Shown here piece after piece: positions 7,693 to 14,320 of a stretch of DNA of 32,093 bases; the first letter of the stretch is position 1, and each line of letters starts with the position of its first letter. The notes beneath the pieces were generated by a model. The model saw only the letters and a list, made by a program, of their open reading frames with translations. It had not been told where the DNA came from and did no database searches. This DNA is from JBDIBA01 sp039812705. GTDB taxonomy: Bacteria; Actinomycetota; Acidimicrobiia; Acidimicrobiales; JBBSGY01. The DNA lies in NCBI GenBank assembly GCA_039812705.1, contig JBDIBA010000023.1, positions 1 through 32,093 of the forward strand. Direction: 5' to 3'. A program made the translations under genes and the position numbers.

Positions 7693-9113
7693 GCACCCCT
7701 TCTGTGATTCTGATTACGACTGTGCTTGGCGGTCTGCGGTTTTTGATTGCGCGACCTTGATTTCGACGAACGCTGTTGTGCTGAGCGTTGCTGCGCCGAG
7801 CCTTGTTTGGTCGAACCTTGTTTGGATGAACGACGTGCAGCGCGCATTTGCTGGGGGATCAACGGTGCTAGTGCGCCATCGACGATTCGTGTGAACTCAC
7901 CCGACGACACCAACACGCCATCCCATGCTGCGGCTTCGACACGGTTGTCGTTCGAAATGAAGTGCAAGCTGTTGGGGCGGAAATTGCGTTCAATCTCGCG
8001 CGCAATTTCCTTACGCTTGCCCGAGTTCTTTGGTGCTCGGTTGATAATCACGTGAACCGCGGTGTCTTGGGCAATCTCATCCAGGTCTGCAACCCGGTCA
8101 ATTAAACGAGCAATGCCCATTGGAGTGGGGGGACACACCAGGACGATGCTGTCAGCCAAGGACACCGCGGCACGACTTGCTGCAAAGCGGTCTGCTGAGC
8201 CAAAAGGAGCCAGGTCTTCAATGTTTGGCGATGCATTGACGACTACTTGATGACGACCTCTCGAAACCTCACGAATGACGGCTTCAATCTCGGGCCCGCG
8301 AATCTCAACCCAGTCGCGAGGGTGGGGAAGTCCCACCAGTGCTTCGAGGTTTGGACCCACGTTTGTCAAACAGTCGATGAGGCGACCGGTTCCGTGTTCG
8401 ACAACGTCGACCGCAGTGCGGATGTTTGGATGCAGTTGCACGCCGAGACGTTGTGCAAGTGACGGCACCATCTCGTCGGCATCGATAACAACGGCGCGCT
8501 CTCCACGCTTGCCGAGTGCGCGTGCCAGTTCGAGTGCAATCTCGCTGGCGCCTACACCGCCTGAAGTTCCAAGAACGGTAGTGATGTGGCCACGCGGTCT
8601 GTTGTCCGGCGTTCCATTCATTGGACGAATCACCGCACCGGGAGAATGGCTGTTTGTCAGATGGCCAAATGGGTCATCGCCAAGCTCACCTGCACCGAAT
8701 GCGCCGTTGCTGTAGTCAATAGCGCGCACAGGTGCCAGGTCGCGAATGACGCGAACGAAGTCTTCGGGTGTTGCCTCTGCGTCGATGACCCCGTCTACGC
8801 CGAGGCGTTCGAGGCGCTGCTTGCCAGCACCCGTGTCACCGTTTGGACTGAACTCGTCTTGGTCGTAAACGCCGAGAACCCGTCTTCCGCGTCGGTGAAG
8901 CTCTTCAACGATGTAGGCGCTGAGGAATGAACTGATGTCATCAACAATCAAGACGTCGTATTCGTCTTCGATTGCTTGACGTTCTTCAAGAGGGCGCGTT
9001 TTTACAACTGCACCTCCGTGGTCAACCACGTAACGATGCAGCAAGCGTGCCCAGCCGCGTGTCGATCGAACGATCGCCAGGCCGGGAACTGCCGTGGTGT
9101 GTTCTGTGATCAT
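7689..9113 (-). CDS. TadZ/CpaE-like protein with degenerate P-loop
   Basis: 474 residues. The N-terminal 130 residues resemble a receiver-like domain (YDVLIVDDISSFLSAYIVEEL). A MinD/ParA-type domain starts near 175, where the P-loop reads LGTSGGVGASEIAL: both the signature Lys and the P-loop Lys (usual KGGxGKT) are replaced by Thr and Ala. The following DADEMVPSLAQRLG (Walker A' region) is kept. The last about 45 residues form a Q/S/K/R tail with repeated KQGS and QQRS units. TadZ/CpaE proteins place Tad machinery at a cell site, and atypical ATPase motifs are known in that family. It overlaps cpaB and cpaF by 4 nt each. Confidence 0.9.
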   Translation of the reverse strand: MITEHTTAVPGLAIVRSTRGWARLLHRYVVDHGGAVVKTRPLEERQAIEDEYDVLIVDDISSFLSAYIVEELHRRGRRVLGVYDQDEFSPNGDTGAGKQRLERLGVDGVIDAEATPEDFVRVIRDLAPVRAIDYSNGAFGAGELGDDPFGHLTNSHSPGAVIRPMNGTPDNRPRGHITTVLGTSGGVGASEIALELARALGKRGERAVVIDADEMVPSLAQRLGVQLHPNIRTAVDVVEHGTGRLIDCLTNVGPNLEALVGLPHPRDWVEIRGPEIEAVIREVSRGRHQVVVNASPNIEDLAPFGSADRFAASRAAVSLADSIVLVCPPTPMGIARLIDRVADLDEIAQDTAVHVIINRAPKNSGKRKEIAREIERNFRPNSLHFISNDNRVEAAAWDGVLVSSGEFTRIVDGALAPLIPQQMRAARRSSKQGSTKQGSAQQRSAQQRSSKSRSRNQKPQTAKHSRNQNHRRGA

Positions 9114-9829
9114 TTCTTTGCGGGTGCCGAGCTGCTAGATGTCGACGCGGGCGCAGCAGAACCGCTGAGCGGTGTCGCGCCAGTTGAGCGGACGATCAGG
9201 AACTTGTTGTTGTTTACGGATTTTGCAATGTTGACCGCGTCTTCCGAAGTGACAGCAACCGTGATGGAGAAGTTCGAGCTGCCACCCAAAGCGCCACCGG
9301 TCGGTGCTTGCACACCCAAGACCTCGAGGTTGCGGGCTGCCAAGTTGTCGGCGAAACCTTGAGTCGTGTCGACAATGTCAACGCGGTCGCCAACTACCAA
9401 GCTGCCCGCAACTGCTCGTTCTTTATCCACGGGAACACTCATTGCTCGCAAGCCATTGGACGTGGACGAGGGTCGCACGCTTGAGCGCACGAGTGGGTCA
9501 CCAGCGGTGACAGGGGCAACGATCACGCTTCCCTGAATCGAGCTGACGGCATCGAAGAGGACAAGCCTGTCCAGCTGCTCCCTTGGAAGGTTGACGCTGA
9601 CCGAGCGAAGGTCGGTTTCGCTGATCTTGGAGCCAACGGCAAGATCGCGGGTAACTACGGCGACCTCAAAGCGTTTCTGGCTTTGGCCGGTCATATAGAA
9701 GTACACGACCAGGGCAATGAGAAAGGCCAGAGCCATCAGAATCCAGGCGCCCGAGTTGGTTTGAGCGGGTTTCTTGGCCGCGCGAGAGTTGGGGCTCAAT
9801 CGCGAATCGGGTGTCGCAAGATCGCTCAT
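9110..9829 (-). CDS. cpaB: CpaB/RcpC-like pilus assembly protein (SAF domain)
   Basis: 239 residues from ATG 9829, which has GAGG 8 nt upstream; the frame stays open far upstream but that extension is Cys/Phe-rich and unlike the family. Residues 28-46 form a membrane helix (AWILMALAFLIALVVYFYM). Then comes a SAF-type domain (VAVVTRDLAVGSKISETDLRSVSVNLP) and the CpaB core (AMSVPVDKERAVAGSLVVGDRVDIVDT). The tail is Ser/Ala/Pro-rich. It is first in the Tad operon, beside the divergent BldC-like regulator. The homologue in diderms works with the secretin; no secretin is seen here, so the role is presumably in the cell-wall zone. Confidence 0.9.
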   Translation of the reverse strand: MSDLATPDSRLSPNSRAAKKPAQTNSGAWILMALAFLIALVVYFYMTGQSQKRFEVAVVTRDLAVGSKISETDLRSVSVNLPREQLDRLVLFDAVSSIQGSVIVAPVTAGDPLVRSSVRPSSTSNGLRAMSVPVDKERAVAGSLVVGDRVDIVDTTQGFADNLAARNLEVLGVQAPTGGALGGSSNFSITVAVTSEDAVNIAKSVNNNKFLIVRSTGATPLSGSAAPASTSSSSAPAKK

Positions 9830-9878
9830 TGTGGGAACCTCTAAAAAATAAAAAAGCGCGGGCCCTACCTGCTGCCTA

Positions 9879-9892
9879 CGTATCATAATACT
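9879..9892. promoter_or_regulatory. GTAT-N4-ATAC element in the pilus operon promoter region
   Basis: CGTATCATAATACT lies 50 nt upstream of the cpaB start. Read on the minus strand it contains TATTATGATA, giving a good -10 candidate (TATGAT) with CAGTGA 18 nt upstream as a weak -35. It matches 12 of 14 bases of the palindrome over the pilin start. It may be an operator overlapping the -10, or merely a -10 box. The sequence alone cannot separate these. Confidence 0.5.
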
Positions 9893-9993
9893 AGACCCCC
9901 ATTTTTCACTGTTCAATGGGCAACTTTGCAAAGAAAAATTTGTGATCGCTCTAAGTGGGGTATCCAGGACTTTTTGTGAGATTTGGACAAGGA

Positions 9994-10011
9994 TCGAACG
10001 GAACAGTTCGA
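9994..10011. promoter_or_regulatory. Inverted repeat TCGAAC-N6-GTTCGA
   Basis: Perfect 6-bp arms separated by GGAACA lie in the intergenic region 78 bp upstream of the BldC-like gene and 165 bp upstream of cpaB. The arms equal actinobacterial LexA half-sites, but the spacing is 6 instead of 4, so it is not a canonical SOS box. Candidate operator. Confidence 0.35.
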
Positions 10012-10088
10012 AAATCGCTTGCCAAGAGCAAAAAAAGCGTGCAAATTGTGCGCCAACGATCCAATTCCTAGAAATCCAGGGAGGCCTC

Positions 10089-10331
10089 ATGGCCCGGCAG
10101 CCTCACGACTATCCACCGATCATTGACACCGCTATGGTCGGCGAACTCTTGCAGATGAGCCCAGTACACGTACGTCGGCTTGCTCGCGAGGGCGTGATTC
10201 CTGCTTACCGCATTGAGGGCGTTCGCGCGTTCAAGTTCAAGCGCGACGAGGTTCTCAAGTGGTTCGAAGACCAAAAGGTCGACACCAACAGCCTTGACCT
10301 CAACTCGGCTGAATACGAGACCTACGTCTAA
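10089..10331 (+). CDS. BldC/excisionase-like helix-turn-helix regulator
   Basis: 80 residues starting at ATG 10089 with AGGGAGG just upstream; a longer frame from 9942 adds an implausible Cys-rich leader. The core VGELLQMSPVHVRRLAREGVIPAYRIEGVRAFKFKRDEVLKWFED is the excisionase/MerR-superfamily winged HTH: helix-turn-helix with recognition helix VHVRRLAREG, then the wing with KFKRDEVLKWF. BldC proteins of Streptomyces have this size and bind direct repeats to control development. It is transcribed divergently from the pilus operon over a 259-bp gap containing two candidate operators, so it is a natural candidate regulator of that operon (inference). A hairpin terminator follows. Confidence 0.85.
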   Translation: MARQPHDYPPIIDTAMVGELLQMSPVHVRRLAREGVIPAYRIEGVRAFKFKRDEVLKWFEDQKVDTNSLDLNSAEYETYV

Positions 10332-10362
10332 GTAGACCTGGATCCACAAGTAGAGACTCTTG

Positions 10363-10397
10363 CAAGAGGGGTTGCCGCTTAGCGGTAACCCCTCTTG
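10363..10397. terminator. Near-perfect bidirectional terminator overlapping a stop codon
   Basis: A 35-nt palindrome pairs 16 of 17 positions (one G-T), with CAAGAGGGGTT at 10363 and AACCCCTCTTG ending at 10397. It lies 31 nt after the BldC-like gene and contains the last four codons and TAA (10379-10381) of the converging minus-strand gene. Poly-T runs on either side are weak (TTGTTGTT on +). Confidence 0.75.
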
Positions 10398-10960
10398 TTG
10401 TTGGCCGCTTCTTGTCTGATGACAAAAGAAATGGAAGTCAGCGGGATGATCCACTCGTTGCGGTGGTCGTCGACGGCCATGACGTGGTCTTGGCCGACAA
10501 TTGGGACGCGCGCCAGCAAGATTTCCTCACGGCCGTTGATGCCGATCTCAACGCGTTCGTGCGCCGATTCGTTTTCGCTCAAGTGGTGAGCAAATGAATC
10601 GGCTGCGTGGGTGGCCGGCGTGCCGCCGCGACTCGTGCCTCGGTTGATGACGCGGATGAAGTCGACGGCTGCAAATGCAATGTCAACGACGGTTGTTGGT
10701 CCGCGGACACTCAAAAAGTCGATTGCCGCACGTTCAATCAAGCCGTTGAACGTGCGGCGACTTGTTGAAACGGAAACGGTGTCTCCGCGGTTGCGCGATT
10801 CGTGCAACACATCGTCGAGGATGCGGCTTTGCAACTCTGCGCGCTCAATGTGGCGTTCGTGCTCACGTGCTTGATCGCGCAGTTCTCGGCGCGCACTTTG
10901 CCCAATGTTTGCAAGCGTTGGGTCGAGCGCCCAGTCGTCGCCGGAATAGTCCTTAGTCAT
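10379..10960 (-). CDS. Unknown protein with two possible Sm/SH3-like beta modules
   Basis: 193 residues, not assigned to a named family. An acidic N-terminus is followed by a charged helix (about 20-57, ARRELRDQAREHERHIERAEL). Two segments then share the pattern of small beta-barrels that sense or bind via Sm/SH3-type folds: GDTVSVSTSRRTFNGLIERAAIDFLSV ending VDFIRVI, and RVEIGINGREEILLARVPIV ending IPLTSISFVI. That fold reading is inference from strand spacing. It lies 23 nt after the 432-aa membrane protein gene and is probably co-transcribed. The last codons sit inside the bidirectional hairpin. No signal peptide, so probably cytoplasmic. Confidence 0.78.
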   Translation of the reverse strand: MTKDYSGDDWALDPTLANIGQSARRELRDQAREHERHIERAELQSRILDDVLHESRNRGDTVSVSTSRRTFNGLIERAAIDFLSVRGPTTVVDIAFAAVDFIRVINRGTSRGGTPATHAADSFAHHLSENESAHERVEIGINGREEILLARVPIVGQDHVMAVDDHRNEWIIPLTSISFVIRQEAANNKRGYR

Positions 10961-10983
10961 TGAAAGTCAAAGTCTGACGCTTG

Positions 10984-12282
10984 TTAGGAAAGCGAAACTG
11001 ACCAGTTGGAGTTGGTCGCGTTGACGATCACCTTGAATTGACCGGGCGAGTGGGGGATTGTGATCTTGGTGTTGCAAGGGCCTTCGCAAGTGACGGGAGG
11101 CCCGACTGTCAAGCCTGATGCGTCTGCCAATTGTGCCTGGAACTGCCCCGCGTCAGATGCGTACTGGAGGGTGACTTCACCGCCTTGAAGGTCTACAAGA
11201 TTCGACTCTTGGGAAGTCGTTCCCTTCATTTCGACAAGCGGAGCCACGGTTGTGCCGGGTGTTGCCTGTGCCGGCAGTAGCGACTGTGCATTGGGGCTGG
11301 CGGGCTGGTTGATTGCATCGAGCGAGGGTCCTGGGGTTGTCGCGCCAGGAAACACGCTGCTGATTGCGATTCCCGCACCGAGGCCGACAATTAGTCCGAC
11401 TGCTGCGGCCGCGGGCCAGACATTTCGGCGTGGCGTCTGAGATGGGTCGTCGAGCTTTTCGATTAGCTGTGCCAGAAGTTCGGCGGTGTTGTCGTCCTTG
11501 GGTTCGGCGGCGACGGCACGGTGGGCAAGGCGTGGGCGTGATGCATCGATTGGAGTCGCGATGGCTGCGGCGCCGATGGAGTTGTCATGTCCGTCCGTTG
11601 CGTCGTCGTCAGCGCGAACGAGTGCAAAACCGTTTGCGTCTGCTTGCTCGGTTACAAAGATTTCGTCTGCGGCTTCCGAGATGTCCGGAGTCGGGCCGTT
11701 CTCGTCTGCGGCTGGGTTCTCGGCTGAGTTTGAAGCTTCGGTGGTTGGCGCGGCGGTTGGCGCGGCTGCCTTTTTGGCACGCGGCTTGCGCGCAGGCTTC
11801 TTGGGCTTGGTCTCAGACTCGTCGGATTCGCTGGTTGATTTCGTTGTCTTTGTCGACGCGCGTTTGGCGCGCTTCTTGGCGGGAGGCTTCTCTTCTACTT
11901 CCTCCGTAGATGCCGCTGTGGTGGGTTCTGCTTCAACCGAAGCTGGTTCTGGTTCTGGTTCTGGTTCTGCAGGCTTTGGCTCGGGAACTGGCTCGGGATC
12001 AACAGAAACGGGGGTTGCCTCAACCGAAACCGATTCGGGCTCAGCGGGGGAGACCTGCTTTGACTTCTTGGACTTCGCCTTTGACTTCTTTGCCTTGGGG
12101 GTTGGCTTGACCTCATCGGCTACGGGCTCGGCCACGGGCTCGACTGGCGCGGTCTCCGAGGAGGTGTTTTCGGAGGAGGGCTGGGGTGCGTCGATGTTGG
12201 TCGATGTCTCGACTGGCGCCGTTTCTGATTCTTGTTTTTCAGCAGTTGTCGTCGAGCTGGGCTGTTCTGGCAGTTCAGGCAT
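10984..12282 (-). CDS. Single-pass membrane protein with long charged Lys/Ala/Pro/Glu tail
   Basis: 432 residues from ATG 12282, preceded by AGGGGG at 5-nt spacing; an upstream ATG at 12324 has no ribosome site. Residues 1-about 280 are low complexity: acidic Ser/Thr/Pro-rich runs, PEPEPEPAS repeats, and histone-H1-like basic blocks (KAKKSKAKSKKSKQ, KKPARKPRAKK). One membrane helix follows (about 288-310, VWPAAAAVGLIVGLGAGIAISSV), then a linker and a C-terminal beta-type domain (about 365-432) with a CEGPC pair. The tail is predicted cytoplasmic and the small domain outside. Function unknown; the basic blocks could bind nucleic acid or acidic partners. It leads a two-gene unit with the 193-aa gene. 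Confidence 0.82.
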   Translation of the reverse strand: MPELPEQPSSTTTAEKQESETAPVETSTNIDAPQPSSENTSSETAPVEPVAEPVADEVKPTPKAKKSKAKSKKSKQVSPAEPESVSVEATPVSVDPEPVPEPKPAEPEPEPEPASVEAEPTTAASTEEVEEKPPAKKRAKRASTKTTKSTSESDESETKPKKPARKPRAKKAAAPTAAPTTEASNSAENPAADENGPTPDISEAADEIFVTEQADANGFALVRADDDATDGHDNSIGAAAIATPIDASRPRLAHRAVAAEPKDDNTAELLAQLIEKLDDPSQTPRRNVWPAAAAVGLIVGLGAGIAISSVFPGATTPGPSLDAINQPASPNAQSLLPAQATPGTTVAPLVEMKGTTSQESNLVDLQGGEVTLQYASDAGQFQAQLADASGLTVGPPVTCEGPCNTKITIPHSPGQFKVIVNATNSNWSVSLS

Positions 12283-12399
12283 AAAAACCCCCTGGGTGAT
12301 CGAAAAGTTATCGACCGTGGCCATGGTTATGTCGGCAATTCAGTCAAAGAGTTGTCCCAGTTGGGGCCAATTTGTTCGCCTGGCCGCAAATAATTCTGC

Positions 12400-13194
12400 C
12401 TAGGAAACGCTTGCAGTGACTCCGAAGGCCTGGCGGGTCCACTCAATGCACTGTTTGGCAGTTCGTTGGCGTGCGCTGGCCGGCAGTTTTCCGGTGGCGA
12501 CCTCCAAGACGATGTCGCCCGCAAATCCGTCGGCGGCCATTTGGCTCGCCAGCTCCTGCAGGGGCAGGGTGCCCATGCCTGGAGGAAGGTGCTCGTCGCC
12601 TCGGGTTGAGGTGGAGTCCGAAAGGTGGAGGTGCTTCATTCGATCGCCCATTGAGCGGTATAGGTCGAGGGAATCGATGCGAGCGGCAGCTGCATGAGAA
12701 GTGTCCAGGCAAGTGTGCGCGAACTGGGTGAGCGCCGGGTCGTCCAGACACAGATAGGGCTCGATCTTGCGGCCAAACTTCTCCACGCTGTACATGTTCT
12801 CAACGGCGATGTTCAGCTTGCCGGAGTGGATTTCGCTTAGCTCTTGGACGACCTGGATGAAGCGATCTTTGTATTCGCGCTGCCAGCGAAACGGGGGATG
12901 GGTGACAACCGTTTCGGCGCCGACATTGAGTGCGAAGTCGATTGTACGCTCGAGCTTGGCAACAGGGTCCCAACCCCAGACGGGCTGGGATATGACGAGG
13001 CAGGGAGCGTGGACGGCGGTGACAGGCTGGTCGTAGCGCTCGCTGAGACGACTGACAGCCTCGATGGACTGGCTCCGCTTCTCGTGGTTCACCATCAATT
13101 CGACCCCGTCGTAGCCGAACTCAGCGGCTAGCTGGAAGCCGAGATCGGTGTTTGGAAACACCGATGAGGTGGAAAAAATGATTCGAGGGCCCAT
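12400..13194 (-). CDS. Xylose-isomerase-like TIM-barrel protein (AP endonuclease 2 family)
   Basis: About 264 residues from the Met of MGPRIIFSTSSVFP; the frame is open to ATG 13251, but family members begin at about this point and the shorter form leaves 74 bp for two divergent promoters. Metal-ligand positions of the family are present: EFGYDGVELMV, THPPF, IAVENMYS (Glu), CLDTSHAAA (Asp, His), HLHLSDSTSTRGDEH (His, Asp) and DIVLEVA (Glu). The fold covers sugar isomerases, myo-inosose dehydratases and endonuclease IV; the substrate cannot be read. No phosphate-binding specialisation is obvious. Probably a cytoplasmic metal-dependent isomerase or epimerase. Confidence 0.82.
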   Translation of the reverse strand: MGPRIIFSTSSVFPNTDLGFQLAAEFGYDGVELMVNHEKRSQSIEAVSRLSERYDQPVTAVHAPCLVISQPVWGWDPVAKLERTIDFALNVGAETVVTHPPFRWQREYKDRFIQVVQELSEIHSGKLNIAVENMYSVEKFGRKIEPYLCLDDPALTQFAHTCLDTSHAAAARIDSLDLYRSMGDRMKHLHLSDSTSTRGDEHLPPGMGTLPLQELASQMAADGFAGDIVLEVATGKLPASARQRTAKQCIEWTRQAFGVTASVS

Positions 13195-13268
13195 CAGGTC
13201 ACAGATTGCCACGACAAACCGTGCAAGTCGGTGACTCATATACCCACTCATTGTGCCGATAAACCACT

Positions 13269-13862
13269 ATGCGTGGTGTTCTGACCCAGCCGAAAAGCCT
13301 GAAAACGGTTGCCTTGGCCCTGATGGTGGTCTTCGGCTCGGTTTTCGCGGTGCCTAACGACGCATCGGCCTCACCTGCAACGGATGAGAGCGCCTTTTTG
13401 CGTGACATGAACTCGCTGCGGGCTTCTCGCGGTCTTGCGGGATTCCAGCGCAACGCCGCACTCGACACGGTCGCCCGGAACTGGGCAAACCAGATGGCGG
13501 CCAGGGGCAGCCTCGTGCACAACCCCAACCTCTCAAAGCAGGCACCTGCCGGATGGCGCAAGCTTGGCGAGAACGTGGGAGTCGGTGGAACCGAGCCGAC
13601 CCTTTTCGCGGCCTTTGTTGCCAGCCCAGGTCACTTTGCGAACCTGGTTGACCCTCAGTTCAACAACGTCGGTATCGCGGTTGTCTACTCAGGCGGAAGG
13701 ATGTGGACCGTGCACGTCTTCATGGCCGGCGCAACGGTTTCGACTCCAGGGAACTATGGCCAGTCTGAAGCCGCTCGCTACTTGCAGGCCATGGCGGCTC
13801 GCATGCCTGCTGCTCGTCGGTCCAACACCTTGATTGGCCTGACAGCAACCGGACGCTCGTAG
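13269..13862 (+). CDS. Secreted CAP/SCP-domain protein
   Basis: 197 residues. A signal peptide (MRGVLTQPKSLKTVALALMVVFGSVFAVPNDASA, cleavage near 34) precedes a bacterial CAP domain: FLRDMNSLRASRGLAGFQRNAALDTVARNWANQMAARG, then H84 in LVHNP, the GENVGVGG motif with E101, SPGHFANLVDPQFNNVGIAVV with H122, and MWTVHVFMA. These His/Glu residues form the CAP cavity. Bacterial members are extracellular and of mostly unknown activity. A short Ala/Arg-rich tail follows the domain. The start lies 74 bp from the divergent TIM-barrel gene. No clear Shine-Dalgarno is visible, so leaderless translation is possible. Confidence 0.88.
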   Translation: MRGVLTQPKSLKTVALALMVVFGSVFAVPNDASASPATDESAFLRDMNSLRASRGLAGFQRNAALDTVARNWANQMAARGSLVHNPNLSKQAPAGWRKLGENVGVGGTEPTLFAAFVASPGHFANLVDPQFNNVGIAVVYSGGRMWTVHVFMAGATVSTPGNYGQSEAARYLQAMAARMPAARRSNTLIGLTATGRS

Positions 13863-13889
13863 TTTCGTCCTTTCGATTTGGCAGACCGT

Positions 13890-13918
13890 GTGACTCGGCG
13901 GCCTGCGTGACTCGGCGG
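13890..13918 (+). repeat. 12-bp direct repeat, 17-bp period
   Basis: GTGACTCGGCGG occurs at 13890-13901 and again at 13907-13918. The pair lies 31-59 bp upstream of the putative -10 of the following gene, at activator-like distance. It may be a tandem regulator site or chance duplication. Confidence 0.5.
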
Positions 13919-13948
13919 AATGTGAGCGAGCCAGACGTAGTCAGGCGT

Positions 13949-13954
13949 TAGCCT
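13949..13954 (+). promoter_or_regulatory. Leaderless-type -10 element
   Basis: TAGCCT followed by exactly 7 nt and ATG 13962, with no Shine-Dalgarno. This is the TANNNT-N7-start arrangement of actinobacterial leaderless genes; the same hexamer and spacing occur before the ligase gene at 23241. Confidence 0.55.
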
Positions 13955-13961
13955 CGATGAA

Positions 13962-14318
13962 ATGCAAAGCGAATTGACCCAGTCGTCGTGGGTAAATGAT
14001 GTTGCCCGTTGCCTCGACGGTGTCGTGGTCGATGCCCATCCCGCGTTGAACGTTGCATTCGCGCTGACGGATGAAAAGAACGAATCGGGTGCGCTTTTCT
14101 TGTCGGACGGAAAGTGTTCTCTGGCAGAGGCTGTTCACGACACGGTCGACCTTTATGTTGAGCTGCCGACCAGCACGATCGTTGCCATGCAAAACAGGGT
14201 GGACGAATTGGTTGTTGGTTACATGCGTGGAGCCGTGAAGATTTCGGGCGATCCTGGAACGGTGATTGCGTTTCTCAAGGGCGTATCGCTTTGCGCCCGC
14301 GCGTTGAAAGGTAAGTGA
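13962..14318 (+). CDS. SCP2-like sterol-carrier-domain small protein
   Basis: 118 residues forming one small domain without signal peptide. The order of elements resembles SCP2-type domains: an N-terminal helix, strands VNVAFALTDEKNESGALFLSDG-like, DLYVELPTSTIVAMQNRVDELVVGYMRGAVKISGDPGTVIAFLKGV. In SCP2 proteins the VGYMRGAVKISGD-type segment (small G-x-x-KxxGD motif) is the most conserved, and it is present. Such domains bind hydrophobic ligands, but the ligand is unknown. It appears leaderless. It ends 2 bp before the converging thermonuclease gene, with no terminator between. The family assignment is a pattern match, not a search result. Confidence 0.72.
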   Translation: MQSELTQSSWVNDVARCLDGVVVDAHPALNVAFALTDEKNESGALFLSDGKCSLAEAVHDTVDLYVELPTSTIVAMQNRVDELVVGYMRGAVKISGDPGTVIAFLKGVSLCARALKGK

Positions 14319-14320
14319 CG

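Noticed and set aside
11486..12403. 305-codon plus-strand frame, Ser/Ala/Gly-rich
   Set aside because: It is antisense to the Pro/Glu/Lys repeat of the 432-aa membrane protein; no start site or domain.
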